NCBI RefSeq assembly: GCF_019823065.1
Contig: NZ_CP081966.1
Location: forward strand, 62,001-126,000
DNA: 64,000 nt
Reading direction: 5' to 3'
DNA from: Pseudomonas mosselii
Lineage (GTDB): Bacteria > Pseudomonadota > Gammaproteobacteria > Pseudomonadales > Pseudomonadaceae
Position numbers and translations under genes: made by a program. Numbering within the stretch: the stretch's first letter is position 1; each line of letters begins with the position of its first letter. Of the stretch, positions 1 to 8,389 are shown in pieces. The notes under the pieces were generated by a model that was not told the DNA's origin, searched no databases, and saw only the letters and a list, made by a program, of their open reading frames with translations.

Positions 1-251
1 TGTTCAGCGCTGAGCGTCAGCTTGCCCTCTTCTTCACCGCCCTCTTCGCTGTGGCCTTCTTCACCATGGCCCTCATCACCTTCCTCTTTGGCGGCAGATG
101 CGGCTTTCTTTTCGTCGCCATGGCCATCGTTAGCGCCATGCTCGGCAGTACTGGCGGCCTGCTGTCCGGAACTGTTGTTCCAGGCAAGGCTGCCAAATCC
201 GAGGGCTGCCACAGCGGCTACCGCGAGGGCGATCTTGCGTTTGTTATCCAT
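1..251 (-). CDS. czcB: CzcB-type efflux adaptor, N-terminal part (cut by window edge)
   Basis: The minus strand opens with ATG at 249-251 and reads to the window edge, so only about 83 residues are visible. It starts with a charged MDNKRK segment and one hydrophobic helix. A stretch rich in His, Glu and Asp follows (HGANDGHGDEKK, then HGEEGHSEEGGEEEG). Such a metal-binding head is typical of the periplasmic membrane-fusion subunit of heavy-metal RND pumps (CzcB/CusB type), which links the inner-membrane pump to the outer-membrane channel. It lies 68 bp downstream of czcC on the same strand, as in czcCBA operons. The adaptor body is outside the window, so the call rests on the N-terminus and context. 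Confidence 0.8.
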   Translation of the reverse strand, partial: MDNKRKIALAVAAVAALGFGSLAWNNSSGQQAASTAEHGANDGHGDEKKAASAAKEEGDEGHGEEGHSEEGGEEEGKLTLSAE

Positions 252-319
252 TGCTACTCCTGCTGATCGTAGGCACCGGCTTGTTCAAGGCTGTGTGCCG
301 AAGAAAATGTTTGGCCCGT

Positions 320-1591
320 TCAGCGAGTGCCGGCGGTTGAGCCGACTTCGCCATAAACCCTTTCCACCTGCGCACGCGCATTGGTCGCCGCTGCCAACGA
401 TTCGAGGTATTGGCCACGAGCGACGATCAAGGTGCGCTGGGCATCCAGCACTTCGATGAAACCGAATTTGCCCATCTCGAAGCCGCGGGTTGCGGTCTCT
501 ACGGCTTGTTGGGCTGAAGGCAGAATGGTCTTGTCGTAGGACTCGACCTCCTGCATGGCGGTGGACCATTGGTTCAACGCGGTTTGGGTTTCGGTGCGCA
601 GGCGCAGCTCAACAGCATTGCGCTGGTCCCGGGCCTGATCTGCACGACGAGAAGCGGAAAGAATGTTGCCCTGGTTACGATCGAACAGCGGCAAAGGCAT
701 AGACAGGCCCACAGTGTTGACCCGCTCGCGCACAGAGCGGTCGTACTGGCTACCTACACTGACAGTAAGGTTCGGGATACGCTGAGCTTTCTCTGAGCCG
801 AGCGAGGCATCGCTCTTGTCTATCTGCACCACGGCCTGACGCATTTCTGCTGTTTGGTCGAGCTTAGCCAGCAGATCTTCAGTGCGAGGTGGCAAGCCCG
901 GGGAGAGGGTTGGCGATTCGAGTCGATCAAACACGGTGACTGAGCTCCCGGTAATTTGAGCGAGCTGTTGGTAAGCGGTCGCTTTTTCCGTTTCTGCACG
1001 TCGAACTTGCAGCTGGGCTTCGGCCAGTTGCACTTGAGCGCGGGTCGCCTCCACTGGGGACGACTTACCTGCGCGAACACGGCCATCGACGATGCGAAGA
1101 CCGCGCTCAGTCAGTTCGAGAGATTGCTTGGCCAGGTCGAGACCTGTCTGGGCCCGCAACGCGGCGTAAAAGGCTTGGACGACATCTGCACGCAGGCCGT
1201 TAACGCGACGGTCTAACTCAAGCTGTGCGGCGGTCTGCCCGTATGTGGCGACGTCAACACGAGCCCCCCGCTTACCGCCCAGCTCAAGGGTCTGGCTGAG
1301 AGAGACAGTCGTCTGGCTGGTGTTACGACGGGTGTCTTCCACGTCATACGAGATTGTGGGGTTGGGGATAAGCCCGGCCTGCTTGCGAGCACCATCAGCG
1401 ATCCCAATTTCTTGCCTGGCCGCGGCCAGGTCTGGGTTGGCATCCATGGCCGTCGAAAGCGCCTGGGGCAAGCTGATGCTTTGGGCAAGGGCTGCAGGCG
1501 CCATCAACCCAGAGATGACTGCACAGAGTGCAGCGATCTTCCAGGGCGAGACGGGGGTCTTGGGTAAGACATTGCGGTTATACCGGGGCAC
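320..1591 (-). CDS. czcC: CzcC, outer-membrane channel of the Co/Zn/Cd RND efflux pump
   Basis: A TolC-family outer-membrane factor of 423 residues. It forms the exit duct of a CzcCBA tripartite pump that exports divalent cations across both membranes. A signal peptide ending near AALAQ precedes SISLPQALSTAMDANPDL, the usual start of the first OEP repeat; the second repeat runs to the C-terminus and is rich in coiled-coil sequence. The reading frame is open to 1678, but I chose the GTG at 1589-1591 because GAGGA sits 8 nt upstream and this start places the hydrophobic signal near the N-terminus. czcB follows on the same strand. A CzcR-like motif lies at 1711-1730 in its promoter region. Confidence 0.9.
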   Translation of the reverse strand: MPRYNRNVLPKTPVSPWKIAALCAVISGLMAPAALAQSISLPQALSTAMDANPDLAAARQEIGIADGARKQAGLIPNPTISYDVEDTRRNTSQTTVSLSQTLELGGKRGARVDVATYGQTAAQLELDRRVNGLRADVVQAFYAALRAQTGLDLAKQSLELTERGLRIVDGRVRAGKSSPVEATRAQVQLAEAQLQVRRAETEKATAYQQLAQITGSSVTVFDRLESPTLSPGLPPRTEDLLAKLDQTAEMRQAVVQIDKSDASLGSEKAQRIPNLTVSVGSQYDRSVRERVNTVGLSMPLPLFDRNQGNILSASRRADQARDQRNAVELRLRTETQTALNQWSTAMQEVESYDKTILPSAQQAVETATRGFEMGKFGFIEVLDAQRTLIVARGQYLESLAAATNARAQVERVYGEVGSTAGTR

Positions 1592-1710
1592 TTTGATGGT
1601 CCTCGTGCACAAACTTCGATAAAGCTTGGCGAGAACGCCGAAACAGCTGCCAAGCCCCACTTGATTAGGTGATGGCACTCTAATGAGCGGTAGCTATCAG
1701 AGGGGTGGCT

Positions 1711-1730
1711 AGAAAATTACAATTCCGTAA
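1711..1730 (-). promoter_or_regulatory. CzcR-like box upstream of czcC
   Basis: AGAAAATTACAATTCCGTAA on the plus strand. The core AAATTACAA-T-CCGT recurs upstream of the divergent porin gene (1841-1862, inverted) and of the response-regulator gene (3711-3730). A second GTAAT half-site follows at 1736-1741. Binding by the local CzcR is inferred from this sharing. Confidence 0.55.
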
Positions 1731-1840
1731 GAATGTCCTGTAATGCCCGAAAATACTGGGAAACCAAACCCGACACGATGATTTCGTTACAAGCAACGGA
1801 GATGGCAAACACGCGGTGCGAAGGCCCGAACAACAGGTAG

Positions 1841-1862
1841 ATGACGAAATTGTAATTTTCCT
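1841..1862 (+). promoter_or_regulatory. CzcR-like box upstream of the OprD-type porin gene
   Basis: The plus strand reads ATGACGAAATTGTAATTTTC. Its complement matches the boxes at 1711-1730 and 3711-3730. It lies about 135 bp before the porin start codon in the divergent czcC/porin promoter region. Confidence 0.5.
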
Positions 1863-1994
1863 ATCACCCCCCCGTTATCTTCGGCCTGCAAATATGAGCT
1901 CGCGCTACGCTAGGCGCGCCGCCTGGTCAGAACAATTAACGACACCCGCGCCGGTAAACATAATAAAAACTGCCGTGAATCAAAGGAGCATCGG

Positions 1995-3338
1995 ATGAAA
2001 ATCAAAGTACCACTGTATTTGGCGGCAGTTTCTGCGCTGTCTGGAAGCTATGCTATTTCGGCACAAGCTGAAGACAAGCCAGAAGGCTTCATTGAAGGCA
2101 GCAGCCTTACAGTGTTGAACCGTAACTTCTACTTCAACCGTGATAACCGCGACAGCACCGCCCCCACTTACAACAGTGGCAAGGGCAATACGAACGGCTA
2201 CTCCGAAGCCTGGGCGCACGCGATCATCAGCAAATTCAACTCCGGGTTTACCCAAGGTACCGTTGGCTTTGGCGTTGATGCCTTTGCCATGATCGGCCTC
2301 AAGCTCGACACCGGTGATGGGCGCAACGGCGGCCGTAGCTCCTTCGACGTGCTGCCCGTTGATAACAAGGGTGAAGCTCGCGACGAATACACCAAGGTCG
2401 GCGGCGCAGCCAAAGTCCGCTTGTTCGATACCATCGTGAAAGTGGGTGATGTCTTCCCATCGACCCCGGTCGTCGCATCGGGTGACTCTCGCCTGCTGCC
2501 AGAGAGTTTCCGCGGTGTGACCGTTGAGAACACCAGCATCCAGGGCCTTACCCTCCAGGGTGGTCGTCTGCATGCGATGAGCCAGCCGGTCTCAAGCAAC
2601 CTGAACGACAACTTCGTGACGTTCTACGGCGGCCCGGTCAACTCGCCATGGATCGGTTACGGTGGCGGTGACTACTCGATCAACGACAACTGGACTGTGA
2701 GCGTCTACGCCAGCCAGCTGAAAGACGTCTGGAATCAGTACTACGCCGGCACAAGCGTGGTTTACCCGCTGAGCGACGATCTGGCGCTGATCGGTGGCTT
2801 CAACTACTACAAAGCCGTAGATGAAGGTAAGAAGCGCCTGGGTGAATTCGACAACAACATCTGGAGTGCCAAGGTCGGTGTGCGTTACGGTGCCCACACC
2901 CTGGCCCTGTCGCATCAGCGCAACAACGGCGACGACGATTTCGACTACCTGCGTCAGTCGGACTCGATTTTCGTCGACAACTCCATCCAGTACAGCGACT
3001 TCAACTCGCCGAAAGAGCGTTCCTGGATGCTGCGCTATGACCTGAACTTCACCAGCTACGGCATTCCAGGCCTGACGTTCATGACGCGCTACGCCAGAGG
3101 CTCGGGTGCGGATTACTCGAACGCTAACCAGTTCTACATGCGCACCGACGACAACGGCAACCCGCTCGACAATCAGAAGCGTTGGGAGCGTGACGTCGAA
3201 GTCAAATACGTTGTCCAAACCGGTCCGGCAAAAGATCTGTCCTTCCGGTTGCGCCAGGCAACCACGCGTGCCACTGCTTTCGAATCGGATCTGGATGAAA
3301 CTCGTGTAATCATCGAGTACCCGCTTTCGATTCTGTAA
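1995..3338 (+). CDS. OprD-family outer-membrane porin
   Basis: A 447-residue protein with a signal peptide cleaved near AISAQA, then the OprD-family opening EGFIEGSSLTVLNRNFYFNRD. It continues with alternating aromatic and charged strands of an 18-stranded barrel and ends with the hydrophobic strand VIIEYPLSIL. OprD proteins are substrate-specific channels for amino acids, peptides or organic acids; the substrate cannot be told from the sequence. The start ATG has AAGGAGC 7 nt upstream. It is divergent from czcC and followed by czcR. In P. aeruginosa, CzcR represses oprD, and the shared box upstream fits a similar link here. Confidence 0.9.
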   Translation: MKIKVPLYLAAVSALSGSYAISAQAEDKPEGFIEGSSLTVLNRNFYFNRDNRDSTAPTYNSGKGNTNGYSEAWAHAIISKFNSGFTQGTVGFGVDAFAMIGLKLDTGDGRNGGRSSFDVLPVDNKGEARDEYTKVGGAAKVRLFDTIVKVGDVFPSTPVVASGDSRLLPESFRGVTVENTSIQGLTLQGGRLHAMSQPVSSNLNDNFVTFYGGPVNSPWIGYGGGDYSINDNWTVSVYASQLKDVWNQYYAGTSVVYPLSDDLALIGGFNYYKAVDEGKKRLGEFDNNIWSAKVGVRYGAHTLALSHQRNNGDDDFDYLRQSDSIFVDNSIQYSDFNSPKERSWMLRYDLNFTSYGIPGLTFMTRYARGSGADYSNANQFYMRTDDNGNPLDNQKRWERDVEVKYVVQTGPAKDLSFRLRQATTRATAFESDLDETRVIIEYPLSIL

Positions 3339-3444
3339 TTCGCTAACTGGGCCAGTTATCCATTGGCGGGTCCTGTTAGTAAAACGAGCATTACGCATTC
3401 ACCTTGAGTGGCTTAAGTGCTCCTTTGGTAAAAGGTGGATATTT

Positions 3445-3470
3445 GGCGCCCATTGGGCGCCTTTTTTTTG
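3445..3470. terminator. Rho-independent terminator
   Basis: GGCGCCC-ATT-GGGCGCC followed by eight T residues, 107 bp after the porin stop. It also abuts the stop of a small minus-strand ORF, so it may act in both directions. Confidence 0.85.
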
Positions 3471-3471
3471 C

Positions 3472-3621
3472 CTAAAATTCAAGTAGGCGTTCGATTGTAC
3501 GCATCGCATGCCGGTGAAGTTCATGACTACACCAATGACCAGTCTCTTCAATGTGAGCGACCTCGCCGTCATCTGAGCGGAACGAAGCCAGCACAAAGAA
3601 GAAAATAACCCAATACTTCAT
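3472..3621 (-). CDS. Small exported or membrane peptide, 49 aa (tentative)
   Basis: ATG at 3619-3621 opens a 49-residue frame, MKYWVIFFFVLASF..., ending at TAG 3472-3474 just beside the terminator at 3445-3470. The N-terminus looks like a signal peptide. The rest is polar and His-rich (HIEETGHWCSHELHRHAM), with a single Cys. AGGTGA lies 9 nt upstream of the start. It sits between the porin gene and czcR. The His-rich tail within a metal-resistance locus is suggestive, but I do not recognise the family and chance cannot be excluded. Confidence 0.4.
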   Translation of the reverse strand: MKYWVIFFFVLASFRSDDGEVAHIEETGHWCSHELHRHAMRTIERLLEF

Positions 3622-3710
3622 AAGGTCAAATCACCTGCTGGAGAGAGGGCCCGCAACTGTCAAACCCAAACCGCGACAAGATATACCGCCAGACTATCAA
3701 CTGTATTACC

Positions 3711-3730
3711 TAGAAATTACAAATCCGTCA
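3711..3730 (+). promoter_or_regulatory. CzcR-like box upstream of the response-regulator gene
   Basis: TAGAAATTACAAATCCGTCA matches the motifs at 1711-1730 and 1841-1862. It lies about 98 bp before the regulator's ATG and suggests autoregulation. Confidence 0.5.
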
Positions 3731-3827
3731 TTTGAGCCCCGGCACGCTCATTTTGATTTACCATCCCTTTCAATAATGCCGGCGCGCGTGCGCGGTTAAT
3801 TGCTCAGTGATATCGAGACAAAATCCC

Positions 3828-4502
3828 ATGCGAATTCTGGTAATTGAGGATGAAGTAAAAACTGCGGAGTATGTGCGTCAAGGTCTGACGGAATGTGGCT
3901 ATGTCGTAGATTGCGTCCACACCGGGTCAGATGGATTATTCTTGGCTAAGCAGCACGAATATGAGCTGATTATCCTGGATATAAATCTGCCAGAGATGGA
4001 CGGTTGGCAGGTCCTTGAGTTGTTGCGTCGTAAAAACTGCCCTTCCCGTATCATGATGCTGACGGCGAGAAGCCGGCTGGCGGATAAGGTCCGGGGGCTG
4101 GAGAACGGAGCAGATGACTACCTGATCAAGCCATTTGAGTTCCCTGAGCTGCTGGCCCGGGTTCGCGCCTTGATGCGCAGGTCAGATCACCCTGCATCCG
4201 TAGAGGTCATTCGCGTCGCTGACCTGGAGCTTGATCAGAGCCGGCACAGGGCATTCAGGGACGGTCAGCGCATTGACCTGACCACGAAAGAATTCGCGTT
4301 ACTGCATTACCTGATGCGTAATACCGGTGTGGTGCTGAGCCGCACCCAAATTATTTCGCAGGTTTGGGATATGAATTTTGACTGCGACACAAACGTTGTA
4401 GAGGTGTCGATTCGAAGACTCAGAGCCAAGATAGATGACCCTTTCGAGACCAAACTGATACATACGCTTCGGGGCGTAGGGTATGTGCTTGAAAAACGAT
4501 AG
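3828..4502 (+). CDS. czcR: CzcR-type OmpR-family response regulator
   Basis: A 224-residue two-component regulator. The receiver domain (MRILVIEDE) carries the phospho-acceptor Asp51 in LIILDINLPEMDGW and Lys101 in YLIKPFEF. The C-terminal winged-helix DNA-binding domain ends RLRAKIDDPFETKLIHTLRGVGYVLE. It closely resembles the CzcR/CopR/IrlR group, which activates heavy-metal efflux genes. The frame is open to a GTG at 3807; I chose the ATG at 3828, which gives the usual family N-terminus. A CzcS-type sensor kinase normally overlaps the 3' end, but none follows here. The protein is therefore either an orphan or phosphorylated by a kinase encoded elsewhere. Confidence 0.88.
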   Translation: MRILVIEDEVKTAEYVRQGLTECGYVVDCVHTGSDGLFLAKQHEYELIILDINLPEMDGWQVLELLRRKNCPSRIMMLTARSRLADKVRGLENGADDYLIKPFEFPELLARVRALMRRSDHPASVEVIRVADLELDQSRHRAFRDGQRIDLTTKEFALLHYLMRNTGVVLSRTQIISQVWDMNFDCDTNVVEVSIRRLRAKIDDPFETKLIHTLRGVGYVLEKR

Positions 4503-4619
4503 TTGCCAAGCTCTCTAGTACCGAAAATCCGCTACATGCTCCCGTCGCTTGCGAACTTGAGGTTTCTGTTTACGATCCGCGGCGCTGATTCCTCACTCAA
4601 CAAATGAGGTAGGCTGTAC

Positions 4620-4943
4620 ATGAGGTATAGCATTGATTATCAGCAGGTTTCGCAAGGACAATCCGATGCCAGCATTGATGCCTGTCCAGCTGACATTGTC
4701 TTCAACAGCGACCATGGCCTAGCTCTTATCCCGTGCGTTGGCGATGTTATCAACCTCCCCTCTACGGCGGTCAAAGAAGGGGTTTGCGGCATCGTTAGAT
4801 CAAGGATTTTCAATTATCTCAGAGGTCCTGAAGAGCTGTACTGTCACGTCAATATTCTCGTTGAGGAGGCGGACATCAATTTCGAAAGTCTCATCTCGGA
4901 ATACATGCGCAATCAGTCACGTGCTCGCTCGCCTTCTTCATAA
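4620..4943 (+). CDS. Hypothetical protein, 107 aa
   Basis: MRYSIDYQQVSQGQSDASID... is preceded by GAGGTAGG about 8 nt upstream. No signal peptide or membrane segment is visible. The middle (DHGLALIPCVGDVINLPS and SRIFNYLRG) and an acidic C-terminal half (CHVNILVEEADINFES) look like a small mixed alpha/beta domain. I do not recognise the family. It occupies the place where a czcS gene would be expected, on the same strand as czcR and 117 bp downstream. Codon use is more AT-rich than in the flanking core genes. Confidence 0.6.
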   Translation: MRYSIDYQQVSQGQSDASIDACPADIVFNSDHGLALIPCVGDVINLPSTAVKEGVCGIVRSRIFNYLRGPEELYCHVNILVEEADINFESLISEYMRNQSRARSPSS

Positions 4944-5044
4944 AGTCGAAGGCGGGCCAGTCCATTAATGGTTGTGTATGGGTGAGGGTTCAGCAGAGCG
5001 AGCGCCTACTGAGCACCAGAGATGAATAGTCACAGCCTAGTGGT

Positions 5045-5572
5045 TTAACGCGGTACTGCTGGTGTACGCAGGGCCGGACTCATTGTTTTTTGAATGGCGC
5101 ATTGCAGCACATAGAAATATAAAACCCCGGAAGCAAATACGATTGCGGACAGATAAGCAAACTCAGAGTCTAAAACCCCGGAAACCATATACAATTTAAT
5201 CGTGATAGAACCCATAATAATTCCGGTACAGTACATGACGCCTGTGAACTGATTGCCCAAAAAACTCAGTATGCCGCTGAAGGCATTGTTCGCACTCAAC
5301 AGCATTGCTTTCAGTATCGTCCAGCCGAGAACTGGCAGAAAAGCCTTGATCATGAAGGCGAATAACATCGACGATGCAAACAGTTTTATCGGGGTTTCTG
5401 CCCACGGCTTGATGGTGCCGTCTACTTCAACGCCGGTATACAAGATGATATTCAGAATAATCGCCATAAGGGTGCATATGCCGAGGCGTATCATTTCCCG
5501 CTTAAGCGGGGCCATCATTATCACTGCGTGAATCTTGTTTCCAAAGTATCGTTTTAGTCCTTGGATCGACAT
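5045..5572 (-). CDS. Hypothetical integral membrane protein
   Basis: From the ATG at 5570-5572 (AGGA about 7 nt upstream) the product has 175 residues. Longer starts are possible at ATG 5626 or TTG 5656. There are four or five hydrophobic segments, near ICTLMAIILNIILYTGV, LFASSMLFAFMIKAFLPVLGW, FTGVMYCTGIIMGSITI and YLSAIVFASGVLYFYVL. The N-terminus (KREMIRLG) is basic. I recognise no family. The gene is AT-rich for this genome and lies in a variable stretch between czcR and the sulfide-oxidation locus. Confidence 0.6.
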   Translation of the reverse strand: MSIQGLKRYFGNKIHAVIMMAPLKREMIRLGICTLMAIILNIILYTGVEVDGTIKPWAETPIKLFASSMLFAFMIKAFLPVLGWTILKAMLLSANNAFSGILSFLGNQFTGVMYCTGIIMGSITIKLYMVSGVLDSEFAYLSAIVFASGVLYFYVLQCAIQKTMSPALRTPAVPR

Positions 5573-5761
5573 TTTTCTTCCTATGCTCTCGGGTATGACG
5601 CTGTTGTAGCGTTGTATGACGGTCATGCTTTTACCCGAAGAGAGGTGACGCTTCAACGGTCCTGAATTGCGCAGGGGATCTCATGTCCTTCCCCTGGCTG
5701 GGTAGCTTGCTGAGAAATTCTCATCTACCTGCGTGGCAACGATGCGGCCACCCCGCCGCCG

Positions 5762-7159
5762 TCAGAGCTCTGGAGGACTGGCTGCTGTCAGCAACTCATC
5801 GAGTGACGGAACCTTAGCGTTTGCACTGAGGACGAGTGTTCTGGATCGGAGTATGGATACATCAAAGAAAGATTCGCACTCGACTCTTCCGTTTACTTCT
5901 CTCCAGTGGGTGACTTCTGGTATCAACTCATTAGGCACCGGGTATAGTGCCATAGGGTTATGGAATACCTCCACTTCAGCAGACCACGGCTCGTAGCCAT
6001 ATTGCGGCCAGAGCTGACCGTAGTCGCTGGACGCTACATCCAACAGAAATGGGATACCTCGTGATGCTCCCGGAGAACGGTCGAAAAACTCACCAAACCG
6101 CAAGTATCGGTACCCGTCTAGATGAGCTCCACCTGAGATCGGCACTCGGCTGAGCTTTGGCACTGTGCAGGCATTGGTGAAAATGACCGCTGAAAGATGG
6201 GCATTTTCCATTAGCGTAAATAGGCCGTTGGGGCGCCCTGATAGCAGAGATGTCTCTTCCTCCACAGTTATCAGGTGCGTACCACGATGCGCAGATGAGT
6301 GAACTGCAAAGCCATAGAGATAGCTGATGAGCGACTCCCTGCTCCACAGCATTGAACTGGGCGCATGGAAATCGGCTAAGGCCAGAATGAGCGGCTTACC
6401 CTCCACGTGCGGTAGGGATTCGTAACGCTTGTCCAATTTGTTTTGGATGGTCCTCGCAAACCTTTCTGCAGCCGCTCCTAAGAAACGCTCATGTCGGTCA
6501 GCGGGTGGGGGGACCGGCGAGGCGCCAAAATGCTCATACCGCTCTTCCGGGTTGGCTGTCACTGCTTCAACCCAGGCCTCATCTCCCAGCCTATTCTCGA
6601 TGTGAAAATCGGGTGATTCTTTAGGCTGGGTGACCAAGAGTCCCTGTTCACGAAAAATCGCTAATAGGTGGGCTTCCCAGAGGCGGGTGTGAAAATTCTC
6701 AGTCTGGCAATCGGGAACCCAATTTCTGTCTGGGGATGGCAGTGCGAGATACAGTTGATTCAGCGCCCACGCCCCAATACGGCGGCTTGGATCAAATAGT
6801 GATTTGAACACCACGCTTGGTGTGCGCTTACCCATTCTGCTTAGAGGAGCACGTCGTCGTTCACCTGAAGGGAGTGGAAGCGGATGGGCTTGGGTATAGA
6901 GAAAATGGCTGATTGAGGCGCGGGCTTCGGACTCGCCAGTGGTGCACTCACCATGGCTGAGGAGCACCCACACGCTATCGACACGACGCCGCAAGGTGAC
7001 AATTCCGAAGCTGCCGGAATTGATATTTCGGGTTAGAGCGGCACAAGAAATTCCGTCCTCACTAAGCCATGCCCCTACTGGCGGGCTGTCCCCAAACCCC
7101 AACCCTCGTGGAAGCGACAAAGCGATTAGATCGAACATCGGCGCAGCAATTTCTTTCAT
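5762..7159 (-). CDS. Hypothetical protein, about 465 aa, possible nuclease-like core
   Basis: The frame is open from 7228, but ATG 7157-7159 (MKEIAAPMFDLI) is the likely start. No signal peptide or membrane segment is seen. The region around SPDFHIENRLGDEAWVEAVTANP has a D-(x)n-E-x-A spacing reminiscent of the restriction-endonuclease fold, but the usual Lys is absent, so this is only a suggestion. Other conserved-looking stretches are RFARTIQNKLDKRY, PLILALADFHAPSSMLW and AVIFTNACTVPKL. It follows the 7241-7690 gene on the same strand with an 81-bp gap and probably forms a two-gene operon. I do not recognise the family. Confidence 0.65.
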   Translation of the reverse strand: MKEIAAPMFDLIALSLPRGLGFGDSPPVGAWLSEDGISCAALTRNINSGSFGIVTLRRRVDSVWVLLSHGECTTGESEARASISHFLYTQAHPLPLPSGERRRAPLSRMGKRTPSVVFKSLFDPSRRIGAWALNQLYLALPSPDRNWVPDCQTENFHTRLWEAHLLAIFREQGLLVTQPKESPDFHIENRLGDEAWVEAVTANPEERYEHFGASPVPPPADRHERFLGAAAERFARTIQNKLDKRYESLPHVEGKPLILALADFHAPSSMLWSRESLISYLYGFAVHSSAHRGTHLITVEEETSLLSGRPNGLFTLMENAHLSAVIFTNACTVPKLSRVPISGGAHLDGYRYLRFGEFFDRSPGASRGIPFLLDVASSDYGQLWPQYGYEPWSAEVEVFHNPMALYPVPNELIPEVTHWREVNGRVECESFFDVSILRSRTLVLSANAKVPSLDELLTAASPPEL

Positions 7160-7240
7160 TCGCTGATCTCGGCAGCCGTCAAAATGCATTCCATCAATGC
7201 CTCGGAGCGTGCCCGCCGGCGATGGCATCGGTGGAGGTAC

Positions 7241-7690
7241 CTATTGAAGAAGGGGGCCTTGTTCCACCAGGACATCTCGGTTGGTGAAGATGGTCTCAAT
7301 GGTTGCAGCCTCGGCAGCCACATGAGTCTTTCGCGTGATCTCTTCAAGGGCCAGTTCGAGCCGGTAGTCTTGGAAATACTCGTACAGCTTTTCAGAGCTC
7401 TCGGATATCTCCTCCCCACCATTCTTCGCGAACAAGATGTGGATGATCGCTGCGAGTGGGAGAGAGATGTCGAGATCCTTCTCTTCTGCATCTGAATCCG
7501 AGTTCAAACCGTCGAAATACCTCTCCAGATGACTCTGGAGCTCCTCAAGCCAGAACTGAGATAGGTTGCTTGGAAGGGAGCTTTCAGGCCCGGTCAGAAG
7601 GACTTCATCTCTGAATAGAGCCAGCAGATTGGGGTTTGCCATGGAGGACCTCACGATTAGATTTGAGAGCAACTGGTCAGCATAGTCCAC
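7241..7690 (-). CDS. Hypothetical acidic protein, 149 aa
   Basis: GTG at 7688-7690 has AAGGAGGT 12 nt upstream. An alternative ATG at 7642 (MANPNLL) has GAGGT close by. The product is acidic, with runs such as DSDAEEKDLD and GGEEISESSEKLYEYFQDY, and is predicted to be mostly helical without membrane segments. It is the first gene of a probable pair with 5762-7159. A small acidic partner next to a possible nuclease could be an accessory or antidote, but nothing in the sequence shows this directly. Family not recognised. Confidence 0.6.
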   Translation of the reverse strand: MDYADQLLSNLIVRSSMANPNLLALFRDEVLLTGPESSLPSNLSQFWLEELQSHLERYFDGLNSDSDAEEKDLDISLPLAAIIHILFAKNGGEEISESSEKLYEYFQDYRLELALEEITRKTHVAAEAATIETIFTNRDVLVEQGPLLQ

Positions 7691-7773
7691 CTCAAGATGA
7701 CCACCTCCTTGACGCCCATCCTGGTGCTCCTGAGCATCAGACGAGTGAATCGCCCCGAAACCTGTAGATACAA

Positions 7774-7835
7774 AATGACCGCTTCTCGCCGTTAGCTGCC
7801 TTTCTTGAAGGACAGCTTTGGGTCGATAGCGGCCT
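7774..7835. repeat. Degenerate intergenic inverted repeat
   Basis: ATGACCGCTTCTCGCCGTTAG and, inverted, GGCCGCTATCGACCCAAAGC flank a short spacer. The half-sites resemble each other in opposite orientation. It looks like a decayed copy of an intergenic repeat common in Pseudomonas, called here from pattern only. Confidence 0.4.
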
Positions 7836-8334
7836 TCGTGGAGGTTGGTGTCTACGGGGTCGGTTTAGTCAATCTGAATCTCCGGTTTCACCTCCGTGAG
7901 GCCGGCCATCGTCATGCATCAGATCTTGATTGACACGCGTGCCGCTTTGGATAGCCTTGCAATTGAGGGCTGCAACTGCGCATTTGTCGGGCCTGGGTAC
8001 CAGCATGAGCCCCCCGCAATTTTGGCAGCAGAGGAAGCTGGTTCCTCTGAAGTAGTGACGGCGGGCATTGCCAGTCGGATTCTGAACCCAAGGTCGCCAG
8101 ACTAGGAGCTAAAGGATCGCTGCGACTACTCCTCATCCCTTACCGAAAAGTCACGCGTCGGTCGTAAACGGCCCTTTCCAGGCCAATCAACTTTTGTGAT
8201 TGGTGAGTAGGGATTTCTCGGCTTTTCTGTGAAAAGCACCCCTTCATTTCACAAAAAAAATGGCGAAGATTCCAATTTCACGGGGTCTGGCCTATCACCT
8301 ATTTTGTGAACCTACACTGCGGGTAGTACAAGAA
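7836..8334. other. Gene-free stretch with coding-like remnants
   Basis: No intact gene is supported over about 500 bp. On the minus strand, from about 8105 down to 7869, one frame reads HYFRGTSFLCCQNCGGLMLV and on to GGETGDSD-stop. It has a zinc-ribbon-like CxxC pair but no start codon and an in-frame stop just upstream. A neighbouring frame starts at 8136 with an ATG. This may be a frameshifted gene remnant. From 8180 to 8330 there are short hairpins and A/T tracts but no ORF. Confidence 0.35.
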
Positions 8335-8362
8335 AGCCAATCCCCAGGGATTGGCTTTTTTT
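8335..8362. terminator. Terminator hairpin
   Basis: AAGCCAATCCCC-AGGGATTGGC followed by nine T residues on the plus strand. On the minus strand the same stem lies 28 bp beyond the stop of the sigma-54 activator gene. What is terminated on the plus strand is unclear; an unannotated short RNA from 8180-8335 is possible. Confidence 0.7.
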
Positions 8363-8389
8363 TTACCTTCATGAATGTTCCACGTGGAA

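Noticed and set aside
4503..4619. Possible remnant of czcS after czcR
   Set aside because: No frame gives recognisable kinase sequence and stops occur in all frames.
7896..8105. A 69-codon plus-strand ORF
   Set aside because: No ribosome site or domain. The opposite strand looks more protein-like but is broken.
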